The notes: generated by a model not told the origin, from the sequence alone. Shown: positions 39,838 to 49,713, counted from the stretch's first letter. The stretch: 64,000 nt of DNA from JAOZPE01 sp964601275 (GCA_964601275.1 CAZRMV010000009.1:62001-126000), one strand, 5' to 3'. Program-made: numbers and translations.

Positions 39838-41415
39838 TTGGCGCCGGCTACCATGATCCCCACCCAGAGGGTTCTCGTCATCGACGCCGATGCGACCCAT
39901 CGAATGTTGGTCAGCCGGGCGCTGGCCGATCACGGTTTCGATGTGGTCGCGGCCGTCGATGGCCGCCAGGGTCTCGAGTATTTCCACGCCCAGCCCATCG
40001 ACGTGGTGATCGTCGACCGGGATCTCCCCGACCTTCCCGGGCTGCGGGTCTGCCACGAGCTTTCGGGAAACGGCAGCGGCGCGTCCGTCCCGGTGGTGAT
40101 GAGCGGGCTGGGAGACGATGACGAGTCGCCGCTCAAGGCCTTCGAGGCCGGGGCCCAGGATTATCTGCGCAAGCCGATGAGCCCCGAGGAGATCTGCGCG
40201 CGGATCGAGCACGCCCTGGAGAATCAACGTCTCAAACGCATGCTCTCCAAGCAGAACCTCGAACTGAACAGCGAACTGAGCGAAGGACAGAAGGAACTGG
40301 AAGGAGCCTACCGCCAGTTGAAACGCCAGTTGCTCAGCCAGCGGGCGCTGTTCGACGTCAGCCACGAGATCAACTCCTCCATCGACGTCGACGAACAGAT
40401 CAACATCCTCCTCCTGACCGTCATGGGCCAACTGGTGATCGAAATGGCCGCGATCTTCGTGGCTCGTGACGAGGAGAGCCCCTTGGAATTGCATTCGACC
40501 AAGGGAGTGCCGAGCAGCGCCATGCGGTCGGTGCGCCTGGAGCAGGAGATCGCGCTGCTGGAACATTTCGAGCAGGATCCCCGGGCGATGAATCTGCGCA
40601 ATCCGGAAGCACGCATGTCGATGGGACCGGACCTGCGCCGGATGGTCGAGATGGGCTTCGTCACCGCCCTGCCGATCATGATCGGGCCGCGGCTGGGGGG
40701 CATCCTGTTCCTGGGCGACAAGGCGGGGGGACGGCAGTTGGACGATTCCGATCTCATGCTCCTGTCCAGTCTTCTCGCTTCGGCCGGTATCGCCATGGAG
40801 AAGGCGGCGTTGTTCCGCAAGCTGCAGGAAAGCTATATCGCCACCATCCAGAGCTTGATGTCGGCCATGGAGGCCAAGGACACCTATACGCGAGGCCACA
40901 CCGCCCGGGTGAGCCGCTACGCCATGGCCATCGCCCAGGCCATGGGATTCAGCAAGGAAGCCCTGGAAGACGTGCGCCTGGGGGCCACCTTGCACGACAT
41001 CGGCAAGATCGGGATCCACGAGAGCATCCTGAACAAGGAGGGCGGTTTGACCTCGCAGGAACTGGAGATCATGAAGGAGCATCCCGCCCTGGGCGATCGC
41101 ATCCTTCGCAACATCTCCTTCCTGCAACGGGCGCGGAAGATGGTCCGGCACCACCACGAGCGTTGGGACGGACAGGGCTATCCGGACGGCCTGAAGGCGG
41201 AGGAGATCAGCCTCGGGGCTCGTATCGTCACCGTCGCCGACGCCTTCGACGCCATGACCTCCAATCGCACCTACAGCGAGGGAATGGGGCTGGAAGAGGC
41301 CATCTGGAACCTCACCTCCAAGGTGGGCACCCAGTTCTGCGAGGACACCGTGAGGGTCTTCGTGAAACTCCTGCGGGAGGGGTTGGTGACCCTGCCCTCG
41401 TGGATGAAGAGCTGA
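39838..41415 (+). CDS. Response regulator REC-GAF-HD-GYP, probable c-di-GMP phosphodiesterase
   Basis: A 525-residue protein. Residues 1-115 are a receiver (RVLVIDADATHRMLVSRAL; phospho-acceptor in VVIVDRDLPDL). A coiled-coil linker and a GAF domain (about 180-330) precede an HD-GYP domain with intact metal and substrate motifs: RGHTARVSRYAMAIA, LHDIGKIGI and HHHERWDGQGYPDGL. Family knowledge predicts hydrolysis of cyclic di-GMP to GMP, controlled by phosphorylation. The start is uncertain: TTG 39838 has AAAGGA 8 bases upstream, while GTG 39814 and ATG 39853 are alternatives. All are before the first strand of the receiver. Confidence 0.92.
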   Translation: MAPATMIPTQRVLVIDADATHRMLVSRALADHGFDVVAAVDGRQGLEYFHAQPIDVVIVDRDLPDLPGLRVCHELSGNGSGASVPVVMSGLGDDDESPLKAFEAGAQDYLRKPMSPEEICARIEHALENQRLKRMLSKQNLELNSELSEGQKELEGAYRQLKRQLLSQRALFDVSHEINSSIDVDEQINILLLTVMGQLVIEMAAIFVARDEESPLELHSTKGVPSSAMRSVRLEQEIALLEHFEQDPRAMNLRNPEARMSMGPDLRRMVEMGFVTALPIMIGPRLGGILFLGDKAGGRQLDDSDLMLLSSLLASAGIAMEKAALFRKLQESYIATIQSLMSAMEAKDTYTRGHTARVSRYAMAIAQAMGFSKEALEDVRLGATLHDIGKIGIHESILNKEGGLTSQELEIMKEHPALGDRILRNISFLQRARKMVRHHHERWDGQGYPDGLKAEEISLGARIVTVADAFDAMTSNRTYSEGMGLEEAIWNLTSKVGTQFCEDTVRVFVKLLREGLVTLPSWMKS

Positions 41416-41428
41416 GCCGGGAGTCGGC

Positions 41429-41458
41429 TTGACCGGGAAATCCGATCCCGGGTACCAT
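41429..41458 (+). promoter_or_regulatory. Promoter with an internal palindrome, upstream of the giant surface protein
   Basis: TTGACC (41429-41434) and TACCAT (41453-41458) are 18 bases apart. Within the spacer is a perfect dyad, CCGGGA-N7-TCCCGG (41433-41451), which could be an operator or the terminator of the previous gene. Leader of about 120 bases before the GTG at 41584. Confidence 0.45.
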
Positions 41459-41583
41459 GGAAGCGATGGGAATGGTCGCCCGCTCCGATCATTTCGCGAA
41501 GACCCCGCCTGGCGGTATCACGCCCACCCTGCCGTCGGCCGCGGAGACCAACGACCCACGAGCTCCCAGAAGGAGTTCACGCG

Positions 41584-44500
41584 GTGACTCCCCGCTCCTG
41601 GTGCCGCATCGTCCTGCCGATGCTTCTGGCCGCCGGACTCTCCTTGGCTCCCTCGGGGGCCGCGGCGCAATACCCACCCCGCTTGTGCATCGGTGACACC
41701 TCCCCGCTGGATTTCGGCACCCTCCACGTGGGAACGACCTGGACCTTGTTCCTGCAGGTGAAGAACTGTTCCAATGAACTCCTGGAAGAGGTCGACTACT
41801 GGGTGGTCGGGTCCGACGCCTTTGTCGCGCCGCCCAACGAGCTGCCGATGAGCGGGGGACAGATCCGCCGGCCGGGTGTGCTCTTCCAGCCGAAGGCGCC
41901 CGGAGACTACCGGGCGACCCTGGTGATCCAGCCCGTGGGAACCGGTCAGCCACATTTCGAGATCCCCCTGCACGGAATCGCGATCGATCCGCAGATCAGC
42001 CTCAGTCCAGGGTCGGTGTTGGTGGTGATGGAGGATGGACAGGTCGAACGGGTCGATCTCACCCTGGCCAACATGGGCTCGTCTCCGTTGTACTGGAACG
42101 CCTTCAGCTCGATTCCCGAACCGGGGCAGCCGCATCGGCGTCTCGACGGGGTCACGATGCTGTGGCGGGATGACCGGCCGGCGGGAGAGGGGACCGACGG
42201 GTTCCAGGAGGAGTGCCGATCACTGGGGGCGGAGATCATCCCCCTGGGAGATCACCTGTCCTATGCCTGGCTGACCGCCGCCGATGTGGTGCTCTATACC
42301 GGGGGGACGTTGCCATGGGACCGCTCCGACCTCGATCTGCTGGTCCGGTGGATCGAAGACGGGGGAAGCCTCATCTACCAGGCCGGAGAGAACCCTCGAG
42401 TGCTCGATTCGATCCTGGAGAAGCTGCACCGGCCGGAGCGGGTGGGCGCCACCTCAGCCGTGACCATGACCAGCGGGAAGGCCGATCACCCCCTCAACGA
42501 CGGAGTGGAACGGCTGATGATCTCCCCTCACAGCGTCTTCACCTCCGTCCAGCCCGGCTTCCAGCCCCTCTGGTATGTCGAAGATGCTCCGCCGAGAGTC
42601 ACGGTGGGCCTGCTGCGTGCCGGCGAGGGAAGGCTCTTCCTGAGTTCCGGGAACATCCTCGACGACGACGAGAGCGGATACTGGGTCGACTATTCCCCCG
42701 GCCCACGGGTATGGCATGCCACCGACAATCTCGTCTTCCGCCCCCGCGTCCTCGATTGGATGGCCGCCCCGCCCCGCTTCCTCCGGGGTCCGGACCACGG
42801 AACCCTGGGCGCCGCCGAGCGCGCCACCTTGACCCTGCAGATCGACAGCAGTGCCCTTCCCATGGGACGCGGCCGCTTCCAGCTGCATGTCCTCAGCAAC
42901 GACGACCCCCGGCAACTCGATCTCCCGATCGACATCACGATCCTGCCGGCGCCCCGGCTGCGGATCGACCCGGACGAGGGGAGCTTCCCGGGGGTTCCTC
43001 TGGGCAGCACCCGGTGGCAGAACCTGCGCTTCGTCAACGACGGTGTGGAAAGGCTCGATTTCACCCTTCATCCCTCTCCGGGCTCGCCGCTGCAGTTCTC
43101 GACCCTGGACGGAAGCCTGGATCCCGGGGACTCGGTAGTGGTCGCGGTGGGCTGGACCCCCCAGGCCGCCGGGGGCTGGGTGGACAGCGTCCGGGTGGAG
43201 ACCAATGCCCCGGGGGCGCGGGAGAAGGAGCTCGTGTTCCGTGGATCGGCGGTCGATCCTCCGCTGATATCGGCATCGCCCAAGGATTTCTCCGTCGGCG
43301 TGGCCAGCGGCCAGGAAACCTTCAGGGAGCTGGTGCTCACGAACCGGGGAGAGGGAGAGCTCTCCTGGAGCCTCGATTTCCTGCCCACCGAACCGCGGGC
43401 GAAGAAAAAATTCCAGCGGCCCCGGTTGGCCGACACCTCGGGCTTCGGCCCCCGGCCGGCGGAAGGGGATTCCTCGGCCGCAGCCAGCTACGAACTCCTC
43501 GATCTCACCGGCCTGCGGATCTGGTTCGCGGATCTGGCACTCTCCTACGAGTACGGATACCGCGGCTGCGCGTACAACTGCCGGATCTACCCCCTCTTCC
43601 AGAGCGCGGAGGCGCGAGGGGCGACGGTTCTCGACGGAGAACACCGGGATCCGACGACGGTCGACATCGTGGTGTACCCGAATTTCCGTTTTCGATGGGA
43701 CGAGCAGTTCGTCCACTGGCTGAAGAACGGGGGACGGCTCCTGGTCCTTCCGGAATACCCGGTCGATTCGGGAGACAACGATGCCCAGATGCAGAGCGGA
43801 ATGCTTCACGCACTGGGTCTGCCGGTGGACTGGAAAGTGGCTTCGGGAAGTCCGACCGAAGCGTGGAACCTGAGCCCCTTCCCGGCGAACGACGGGGTGC
43901 AGAGACTCCTGTTGAAACCCGAGTTCGCGCTCGAGGCGCCGCCGGACGCACCGATCGACCCCCTGTTGCGCTCGGACGACGGGCGGATCTACGGGTTCTC
44001 GGCGACGGTGGGAACGGGAAGGATCATCGCTCTCGGCGCCTCGGTCGTGCGGGATTTCTGGGATCGCAGCGAGGACAACTGGCTGTTCGCGAACCAGCTG
44101 CTCGACGCGATGACCTGGGCGAACTGGGTGCGCACCCAGCCTTCCCAGGGGGTTCTTCCTCCCGGCTCGTCCCAGGTGGTAGGACTGGAGTTCGATGGCC
44201 GGGGGATGCCGCCCGGATCCTTCACCGGGCGCCTGCACCTGGTGCACAATGCGGTCAACCGGGACGCGATGGAGATCCCGGTGCAGCTGGACGTGAAGCC
44301 CGCTCCCATCGTCGGGATGACGCCCTCGACGGTCGACATCCCGTGGCTGGCTGCGGGGGAACCCCTCACGATCGGCGCAACCCTCGAGAACCATGGCAGC
44401 GCGCCGGCCCGGATCGTCTCGGTGCGCACGCTCCGGCCCGAACTGCAGGTCGAGCAGGCCCCGTCGATCGTACAGAGCGGCCGGTGGGAACCGCTCACCC

Positions 44501-47463
44501 TGCAATTGACGGTTCCTGAGCCCCAGGTCTTCGAGACCACCGTGCAGATCGAGATCGACGATCCCTTCCGACCGTTGCTGGAACTGCCGGTCCGGGCGGT
44601 GGTCAGCTCTCCCCCGGTGGCCCGGGTGGACACCTCCGAGCACATCGTCCACGTCGACTACGGGCAGGAGGCGACGTTTTCCTTCTCGATCGAGAATACC
44701 GGGGACGCGCCACTGGCGTATCTCCTGACCCGGCGCGCCCCGACCTACACCGTCGGGCAACGGGGTGATCTGTGGGGCAAGCGCTTCGTCCTCAATTCCC
44801 ACCCTCCTGACAACAGCCTCGGTGCCGCCCTGGTCGACACGCTGCGGTCGGAGGGGGTGTCCGTCCAGTTCCGGTCGGTTGCCCAGATCAAACAGGAGCT
44901 GATCAATCGAACCGTGGATGTGCTGTGGGTGGGGAATCCGTGGGACGGATTCTGGTTGGATCCGGACCGGCTCCGGATCCTGCGGGAGTGGGTTCGTGAC
45001 GGCGGTGCCCTCCTGATGGAGGAACTCTCGGCCGGGTCCTCCAACCGGTCCCTCCGGAGCGTGTTGGGTCTGCCGGTGGACGTGTCGCTCCAGAGATATC
45101 CCGCCCAAAAGGCCCGGATCGTCTCCTCGCATCCCATCCTGCGCGGTATCGATCGGGTCCAGGTGGTGGGTGGATACCGCCTGTTCAATCTCACGGCCCC
45201 GGCCGAGGCCCTGACCGAGACTTCCGATGGAGACGTCCACATCGCGGTCCAGGACGTGGGGATGGGAAGGGTGGTCTTCAGTGGAGACCACTTCCTGTCC
45301 CAGGCCGCCCCGGATGACTCCGTCCAACGGGCCCTGGGCCTGCGGATCTTCGATTGGCTGTCCGACCGCAGTTGGGTGTCGGCGAGTGCGGCCCAGGATA
45401 CGGTGGCGCCTTCCCAGAACGAGCCGATCGTCGTCGCCTTCGAGTCACGCAGTCTTCGGCCCGGTGTCTATCGCGACACCCTCTTGCTTCGAACGAACGA
45501 TCCCATGTTGCCCCTGGCCTCCATTCCCTTCCGAGTGGAGGTCCGCGCGGTACCGATCCTGCAGATCGCGCCCACGTTCCTGGAATTCGGGAGCATCCAG
45601 TCGGGAACCGAGCGGGAAATGGGCCTGACCATCACGAACCGCGGCGTGGCACCCTTGCGGCTCACTGAACTCAGGACGGACTCGCCGGCGTTCCAGCTTC
45701 CGGTGGACTCCCTGGTGATCGAGGCGGGAAAGAGCGATACCCTGGCGGTCTTCTTCCGTCCCATGGATGCGAAGTCCTTCAACGCGCATCTCTCCTTCGC
45801 CACCAATGATTCGCTGCACCCGTCGGCATCGGTGGGCCTGAGTGGATGTGCGAAAGCAGTGGTATTCCTCGACACCACCCACGTGGATCTTTCCGCTCTG
45901 CAGGGCGACAGCGCCACCACCTGGGTCCGGTTGACCAGCGAAGCTCCCGGCACGGTGCGCTGGGGTCTCAACCCCTACTCGCTTCATGTGGCCTGGCTGC
46001 AGATCGAGCCCCTCAACGGAATCCTGGCCCAGGGGGAGACGGACAGCCTGCGGATCACCGCGAGAGCGGATCTGGTGCCCGCCACGGGAACCTATTACGC
46101 CACCGTCGAGTGGTCCAATCCGGGTTGCTGGTGGCCCGGGCTTTCTCTTCCCATCACCTTCTACGTCGGAACGCCGCCGGAGCAATCCGCGGATACGATC
46201 GATTTCGGCACGGTGACCCTCCAACCCGGGCAGAGCGGACTGACGAGGTATCAGCGACTCACCTTGGAGAATCTTTCCACCGAACCGCGAACCCTTCTGG
46301 ACGCGGTCATCGACACCACCGCCTTCGGGCTCTCGGATACGACCCTGGTGATCGATCCTCTGTCGAGCCGGGATCTCACCGTCATCTTCCATCCACCGGG
46401 CAAGGGCCGATGGGCGTCCAACCTGGTGCTGCGTTTCGATCGAGGGGATACCCTCCAGATCGTCCCGGTCACCGGACGGGCCGACTATGCCTCGGTGTTC
46501 GAGTATCTCGGGCCTGGGGTCCTTCGCTTCGCCGCCGCGCCGGGGCACCTGGCCCGCACCACGGTGTCGATGACCAATCCAAGCCTGGGCGATCTCGAGT
46601 TGGGTTTCGAGGCTCCCCCTTCGCCGAGCTGGCTGCAGATCTCCGCGGACACCACCGTGGTGGCTCCGGGCGACACCTTCGCCCTGACCGTGACCGCCGA
46701 CGGGAGCCTGTTCGACACCCCGGGTGGCCCCTTCTTCAGTTCCTTCAGCATCCACAGCGATGATCCGGCCCATCCGACGATCTCCGTCACCGCCATCCTG
46801 ACCGTGGCGTCGGTGGACGCGACCTGGATGGAGATCGTTCCCGATCGGATTCCCCGCGATCCCCAGGCGCCCCCGGTGGAGTTCCACCTGCAACTTCCCG
46901 CGGACCTCGCCGATACGGTGATCGATCCGAGGACGGTGTTGCTGGACGATGCCCTGGCCCCGGTCGATTCCACCGACCTCCGGGGCGATCGCAACGGGGA
47001 CGGGATCGCCGACCTCTCCTTCCGCTTCGACGCGACGGACATCCTGGATCGCTTTCCCGACGGAGTGCATCAGGTTGCAGTGGTGGGGATGGTCTCGCCC
47101 GATCTGGCGTTCGTGGCCACGGGCCTGATCTCGGTGGGGGCGGCCACCGGGGTGCCCGATGGGCCGGGGAATCGGCCACCGGTCACGAGTTTCGCCCTGC
47201 GGGCGAACCAGCCGAACCCCTTCAACGGGAAGACGACGATCGTCTTCGCGTTGCCCCGCGCCGAGTTCGTGCGCCTGAAGGTGTACGATCTGCGCGGCCG
47301 CTGCGTACGGACCCTCCTGTCCGAGCGTCTGCCGGCCGGGGAATACCGGCAGGCGTGGGACGGCCGCGATCAGGGAGGTCGTCCGGTGGCCTCGGGAGTG
47401 TACTTCGACCGCCTGGAAGCGGGGAGTTTCCACGCCACCCGCCGCATGGTGCTGCGCCGGTAG
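41584..47463 (+). CDS. Giant surface protein with Ash/HYDIN-like and GATase-like modules and FlgD-type C-terminus
   Basis: A 1,959-residue exported protein. The GTG at 41584 is preceded by AAGGAG at 8-9 bases, and residues 1-29 are a signal peptide. Domains of the Ash/SPD-2/HYDIN kind (typified by LDFGTLHVGTTWTLFLQVKN and FGSIQSGTERE) run throughout. Three repeated modules of about 200 residues are inserted, starting near codons 190, 640 and 1060. Each has a W-[VIL]-x-x-G-G-x-L-[LIY] strand (WIEDGGSLIY, WLKNGGRLLV, WVRDGGALLM) and a G-x-G-R strand (GEGRLFLSSG, GTGRIIALGA, GMGRVVFSGD), a Rossmann/GATase-like design without the catalytic Cys. The last 80 residues are a FlgD Ig-like domain (NQPNPFNGKTTIVFALP). 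Confidence 0.88.
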   Translation: MTPRSWCRIVLPMLLAAGLSLAPSGAAAQYPPRLCIGDTSPLDFGTLHVGTTWTLFLQVKNCSNELLEEVDYWVVGSDAFVAPPNELPMSGGQIRRPGVLFQPKAPGDYRATLVIQPVGTGQPHFEIPLHGIAIDPQISLSPGSVLVVMEDGQVERVDLTLANMGSSPLYWNAFSSIPEPGQPHRRLDGVTMLWRDDRPAGEGTDGFQEECRSLGAEIIPLGDHLSYAWLTAADVVLYTGGTLPWDRSDLDLLVRWIEDGGSLIYQAGENPRVLDSILEKLHRPERVGATSAVTMTSGKADHPLNDGVERLMISPHSVFTSVQPGFQPLWYVEDAPPRVTVGLLRAGEGRLFLSSGNILDDDESGYWVDYSPGPRVWHATDNLVFRPRVLDWMAAPPRFLRGPDHGTLGAAERATLTLQIDSSALPMGRGRFQLHVLSNDDPRQLDLPIDITILPAPRLRIDPDEGSFPGVPLGSTRWQNLRFVNDGVERLDFTLHPSPGSPLQFSTLDGSLDPGDSVVVAVGWTPQAAGGWVDSVRVETNAPGAREKELVFRGSAVDPPLISASPKDFSVGVASGQETFRELVLTNRGEGELSWSLDFLPTEPRAKKKFQRPRLADTSGFGPRPAEGDSSAAASYELLDLTGLRIWFADLALSYEYGYRGCAYNCRIYPLFQSAEARGATVLDGEHRDPTTVDIVVYPNFRFRWDEQFVHWLKNGGRLLVLPEYPVDSGDNDAQMQSGMLHALGLPVDWKVASGSPTEAWNLSPFPANDGVQRLLLKPEFALEAPPDAPIDPLLRSDDGRIYGFSATVGTGRIIALGASVVRDFWDRSEDNWLFANQLLDAMTWANWVRTQPSQGVLPPGSSQVVGLEFDGRGMPPGSFTGRLHLVHNAVNRDAMEIPVQLDVKPAPIVGMTPSTVDIPWLAAGEPLTIGATLENHGSAPARIVSVRTLRPELQVEQAPSIVQSGRWEPLTLQLTVPEPQVFETTVQIEIDDPFRPLLELPVRAVVSSPPVARVDTSEHIVHVDYGQEATFSFSIENTGDAPLAYLLTRRAPTYTVGQRGDLWGKRFVLNSHPPDNSLGAALVDTLRSEGVSVQFRSVAQIKQELINRTVDVLWVGNPWDGFWLDPDRLRILREWVRDGGALLMEELSAGSSNRSLRSVLGLPVDVSLQRYPAQKARIVSSHPILRGIDRVQVVGGYRLFNLTAPAEALTETSDGDVHIAVQDVGMGRVVFSGDHFLSQAAPDDSVQRALGLRIFDWLSDRSWVSASAAQDTVAPSQNEPIVVAFESRSLRPGVYRDTLLLRTNDPMLPLASIPFRVEVRAVPILQIAPTFLEFGSIQSGTEREMGLTITNRGVAPLRLTELRTDSPAFQLPVDSLVIEAGKSDTLAVFFRPMDAKSFNAHLSFATNDSLHPSASVGLSGCAKAVVFLDTTHVDLSALQGDSATTWVRLTSEAPGTVRWGLNPYSLHVAWLQIEPLNGILAQGETDSLRITARADLVPATGTYYATVEWSNPGCWWPGLSLPITFYVGTPPEQSADTIDFGTVTLQPGQSGLTRYQRLTLENLSTEPRTLLDAVIDTTAFGLSDTTLVIDPLSSRDLTVIFHPPGKGRWASNLVLRFDRGDTLQIVPVTGRADYASVFEYLGPGVLRFAAAPGHLARTTVSMTNPSLGDLELGFEAPPSPSWLQISADTTVVAPGDTFALTVTADGSLFDTPGGPFFSSFSIHSDDPAHPTISVTAILTVASVDATWMEIVPDRIPRDPQAPPVEFHLQLPADLADTVIDPRTVLLDDALAPVDSTDLRGDRNGDGIADLSFRFDATDILDRFPDGVHQVAVVGMVSPDLAFVATGLISVGAATGVPDGPGNRPPVTSFALRANQPNPFNGKTTIVFALPRAEFVRLKVYDLRGRCVRTLLSERLPAGEYRQAWDGRDQGGRPVASGVYFDRLEAGSFHATRRMVLRR

Positions 47464-47936
47464 GGGCTTCCGCGCTCGTGGATCGAAGGTGTCCGGCTCC
47501 CTGGACACCGTACATCTCCATCCCGCCTCTTGTCCGCCTTCCGGACAGGGCCGGGCCCGCCTCGGCCCGGCCGGTCCCTTCCAGAACCCGTGGACCGGCA
47601 AGGGATTGCGCACATGCGGGGGTTTCCCGATTCGGCCCAGGCGGCCTGGTCTCTCTCCTGCAAACGAGGGCGGGTGCAGGCCGGCGGCGCCAAGACGCCT
47701 TCGCCCTGCGGATCGCCTGCCCCACGCATCGGAGCGATTCATCTCGCGGGGCGGCCGGAGGGACGGTGCACCCACGGCGCACCGCCCCGCGAGCCGGCGG
47801 GGGACCCCGTCGATGCCGCGCGGTCCCCCGCCGGCGCCGTCACTTGGCGCGTCGCGTCCGGCGCGTCGCGTCCGGTGCCGTCATCCGGTCCGATGGGTCC
47901 AGGGTGCCTGCCGCGTGGCGGTCGCGCCGGCGCGGC
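47464..47936. other. Non-coding gap with several strong hairpins
   Basis: No gene supported. Visible hairpins: GGTGTCC-N8-GGACACC (47488-47509); TGTCC-N7-GGACA (47531-47547); GGCCGGGC-N8-GCCCGGCC (47549-47572); and a large 14-bp stem at 47793-47835 with loop of 15. Two tandem 14-bp copies lie at 47847-47874 (GCGCGTCGCGTCCG). The first hairpins probably end the giant gene and the later ones the convergent cdaA operon, but the amount of structure is unusual. Confidence 0.6.
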
Positions 47937-48782
47937 CTATCGGGAGTGGCTTCGCTCGGACCGCTCGACCGGCTCTTCCACCGTGGGCAGATCGTCGTCC
48001 CCGAGGGAGGGCAGGTTCTCCGGCTGTCCGTAGACCTCCAGCAGGATCGCCTCGAGTTCCTCCAGGCTCAGCTTGCGCCGCAGCCGACCTTCCTCGGCCA
48101 CGCTGATCTGGCGGTTCTCCTCGCTGACCACGATCGCCAGGGCGTCGCTCTCCTCGCTGATTCCCAGGGCGGCCCGGTGGCGGGTGCCCAGGGTGTAGGC
48201 CAGGTGCTCGTTGCGCGACAGGGGGAGGATGCAACCGGCGGCCACGATGCGATCCCGGTGGAGGATCACCGCCCCGTCGTGCAGGGGGGTGGGCGGAGTG
48301 AAGATGGTTTCGAGCAGGCTGGCCCGGATCTTGGCGTCGATGATCGTTCCGGTCTCGATGTGGGTCTTCAGGCCGGTGTCGCGCTGGATCACCAGGATGG
48401 CCCCGAGCCCCGCCTTCTGCAGCCGGGAGACCGCGAGCAGGATCTCGTCGACCATCTCCGGGCGGCTGTCGGTGATGAAGTGCCGCAGGTAGCGGGTCTG
48501 TCCCAGGTAGGTCAGCGCGCGCCGCAGCTCGGGTTGGAAGATGATGATGAAGGCGATGAGCCACACCGTCTGGAGGCTCACGATGATGCGGTCGAGCAAC
48601 GTCAGTCCCAGGCTCTGGGCCAGCGAGGAGAAGAGGAAGAGCACCGCCAGCCCCAGGAACATCTGCACCGCGCGGGTGCCGCGGATGATCAGGTAGAGGC
48701 GGTAGAACAGGAAGGCGACGATGAGGACATCGAGCAGGTCGAGCAGGTAGTAGTTGCGCAGGAAATCCAGGATGGTTCCCAA
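47937..48782 (-). CDS. cdaA: Membrane diadenylate cyclase CdaA
   Basis: Makes the second messenger cyclic di-AMP from two ATP at the inner membrane; 281 residues. Three hydrophobic helices lie within the first 85 residues (for example LLDVLIVAFLFYRLYLIIRG). The DAC domain carries the two catalytic motifs: DGAVIL (about 177-182) and RHRAALG (about 210-216). The C-terminus is a helical, acidic tail. It starts 19 bases after folP on the same strand. In many bacteria cdaA neighbours genes for cell-wall or folate steps; here it follows folP, tilS and ftsH. Confidence 0.95.
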   Translation of the reverse strand: MGTILDFLRNYYLLDLLDVLIVAFLFYRLYLIIRGTRAVQMFLGLAVLFLFSSLAQSLGLTLLDRIIVSLQTVWLIAFIIIFQPELRRALTYLGQTRYLRHFITDSRPEMVDEILLAVSRLQKAGLGAILVIQRDTGLKTHIETGTIIDAKIRASLLETIFTPPTPLHDGAVILHRDRIVAAGCILPLSRNEHLAYTLGTRHRAALGISEESDALAIVVSEENRQISVAEEGRLRRKLSLEELEAILLEVYGQPENLPSLGDDDLPTVEEPVERSERSHSR

Positions 48783-48801
48783 GATCGCTCCGCCTTGGTC
48801 G

Positions 48802-49713
48802 TTACCGCCGCGTCTTCGGCACCGGCAGGTCTTCCTCGCGGTCGAGCCCCGACGGTTCCCAGGGAAGGGGGACCCCGGTCTCGAGAGCCCGCATCGCCAT
48901 CAAGTACTGCCGCGTCACTGCCACATCATGCACCCGGACGATACTGCGCCGCAGCCGCAGACACAGACCCGCCGCGGCCAGGCTTCCGCCCAGGCGGTTC
49001 CGCCCGTCGGCTCCGCGACCCAGGCCCGCGATCCATGACTTGCGGCTGGCGCCCAGGACCACAGGGTAGCCCAGCTCTTCGATGCGGTCGAGGGAAGTGA
49101 AGAGCCGCAGGTTGTGCTGCAGGGTCTTGCCGAAGCCGATCCCGGGATCCACCCAGATCCGATCGCTGGAGATCCCGGCCGCCTCCGCGCGCTCGGCACG
49201 CTCCCGCAGGAACCCCTGGACTTCGGCGACCACGTCGTCGTAGCGGGGCGCACGCTGCATGGTGCGGGGTTCTCCCTGCATGTGCATGAGAATGATCCCG
49301 CCGCCGAGACGGGCGACCACCGAGGCCATCTGCTCGTCCCCGAGCGCGCTGACGTCGTTGATCCAATGGGCCCCGTGCTTCAAGACCTCCTCGGCCACCG
49401 CGGCCCGCCGGGTGTCCACGCTGAGGGGGATCTCGAGCTCGCCGCTCAGGGCGCGGACCACCGGGAGCACCCGGCGCAGCTCCTCCTCCGCCTCGACCGG
49501 CTCGGCTCCCGGCCGGGTGCTCTCGCCCCCGATATCCAGGAGATCGGCCCCCTCGTGGGCGAGGCGCAGACCGTGGCTCACCGCGTCTTCCCAGTGGAAG
49601 TGCCGGCCCCCGTCGCTGAAGGAATCGGGGGTGACGTTGAGGATCCCCATGATCAGCGGCCGATGCGGCCACAGACGGGGGGAATGCGCCAGCATGACCG
49701 GAGGTCGGTCCAT
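48802..49713 (-). CDS. folP: Dihydropteroate synthase
   Basis: Condenses para-aminobenzoate with pterin pyrophosphate in folate synthesis; cytoplasmic, 303 residues. TIM-barrel signatures are complete: LIMGILNVTPDSFSDGG, DIGGESTRPGAEPV, INDVSAL, LMHMQG, DPGIGFGKT and GASRKS. The C-terminus extends about 25 residues beyond the core. The start is the ATG at 49713; ATG 49695 is an alternative. It lies 138 bases after ftsH, with a terminator-like hairpin between them, so it may have a separate promoter or be reached by read-through. Confidence 0.96.
   Translation of the reverse strand: MDRPPVMLAHSPRLWPHRPLIMGILNVTPDSFSDGGRHFHWEDAVSHGLRLAHEGADLLDIGGESTRPGAEPVEAEEELRRVLPVVRALSGELEIPLSVDTRRAAVAEEVLKHGAHWINDVSALGDEQMASVVARLGGGIILMHMQGEPRTMQRAPRYDDVVAEVQGFLRERAERAEAAGISSDRIWVDPGIGFGKTLQHNLRLFTSLDRIEELGYPVVLGASRKSWIAGLGRGADGRNRLGGSLAAAGLCLRLRRSIVRVHDVAVTRQYLMAMRALETGVPLPWEPSGLDREEDLPVPKTRR

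Noticed and set aside
41416..41583. sigma-54 promoter for the giant surface protein
   Set aside because: CTGGCGGTATCACGC has the GG and GC one base too close; the sigma-70 pair at 41429-41458 is better.
42454..45327. 957-residue frame antisense to the giant surface protein
   Set aside because: No domains, high Arg/Gly/His content and a start inside a sense domain; the sense protein has a signal peptide and recognisable Ash and FlgD-type domains.
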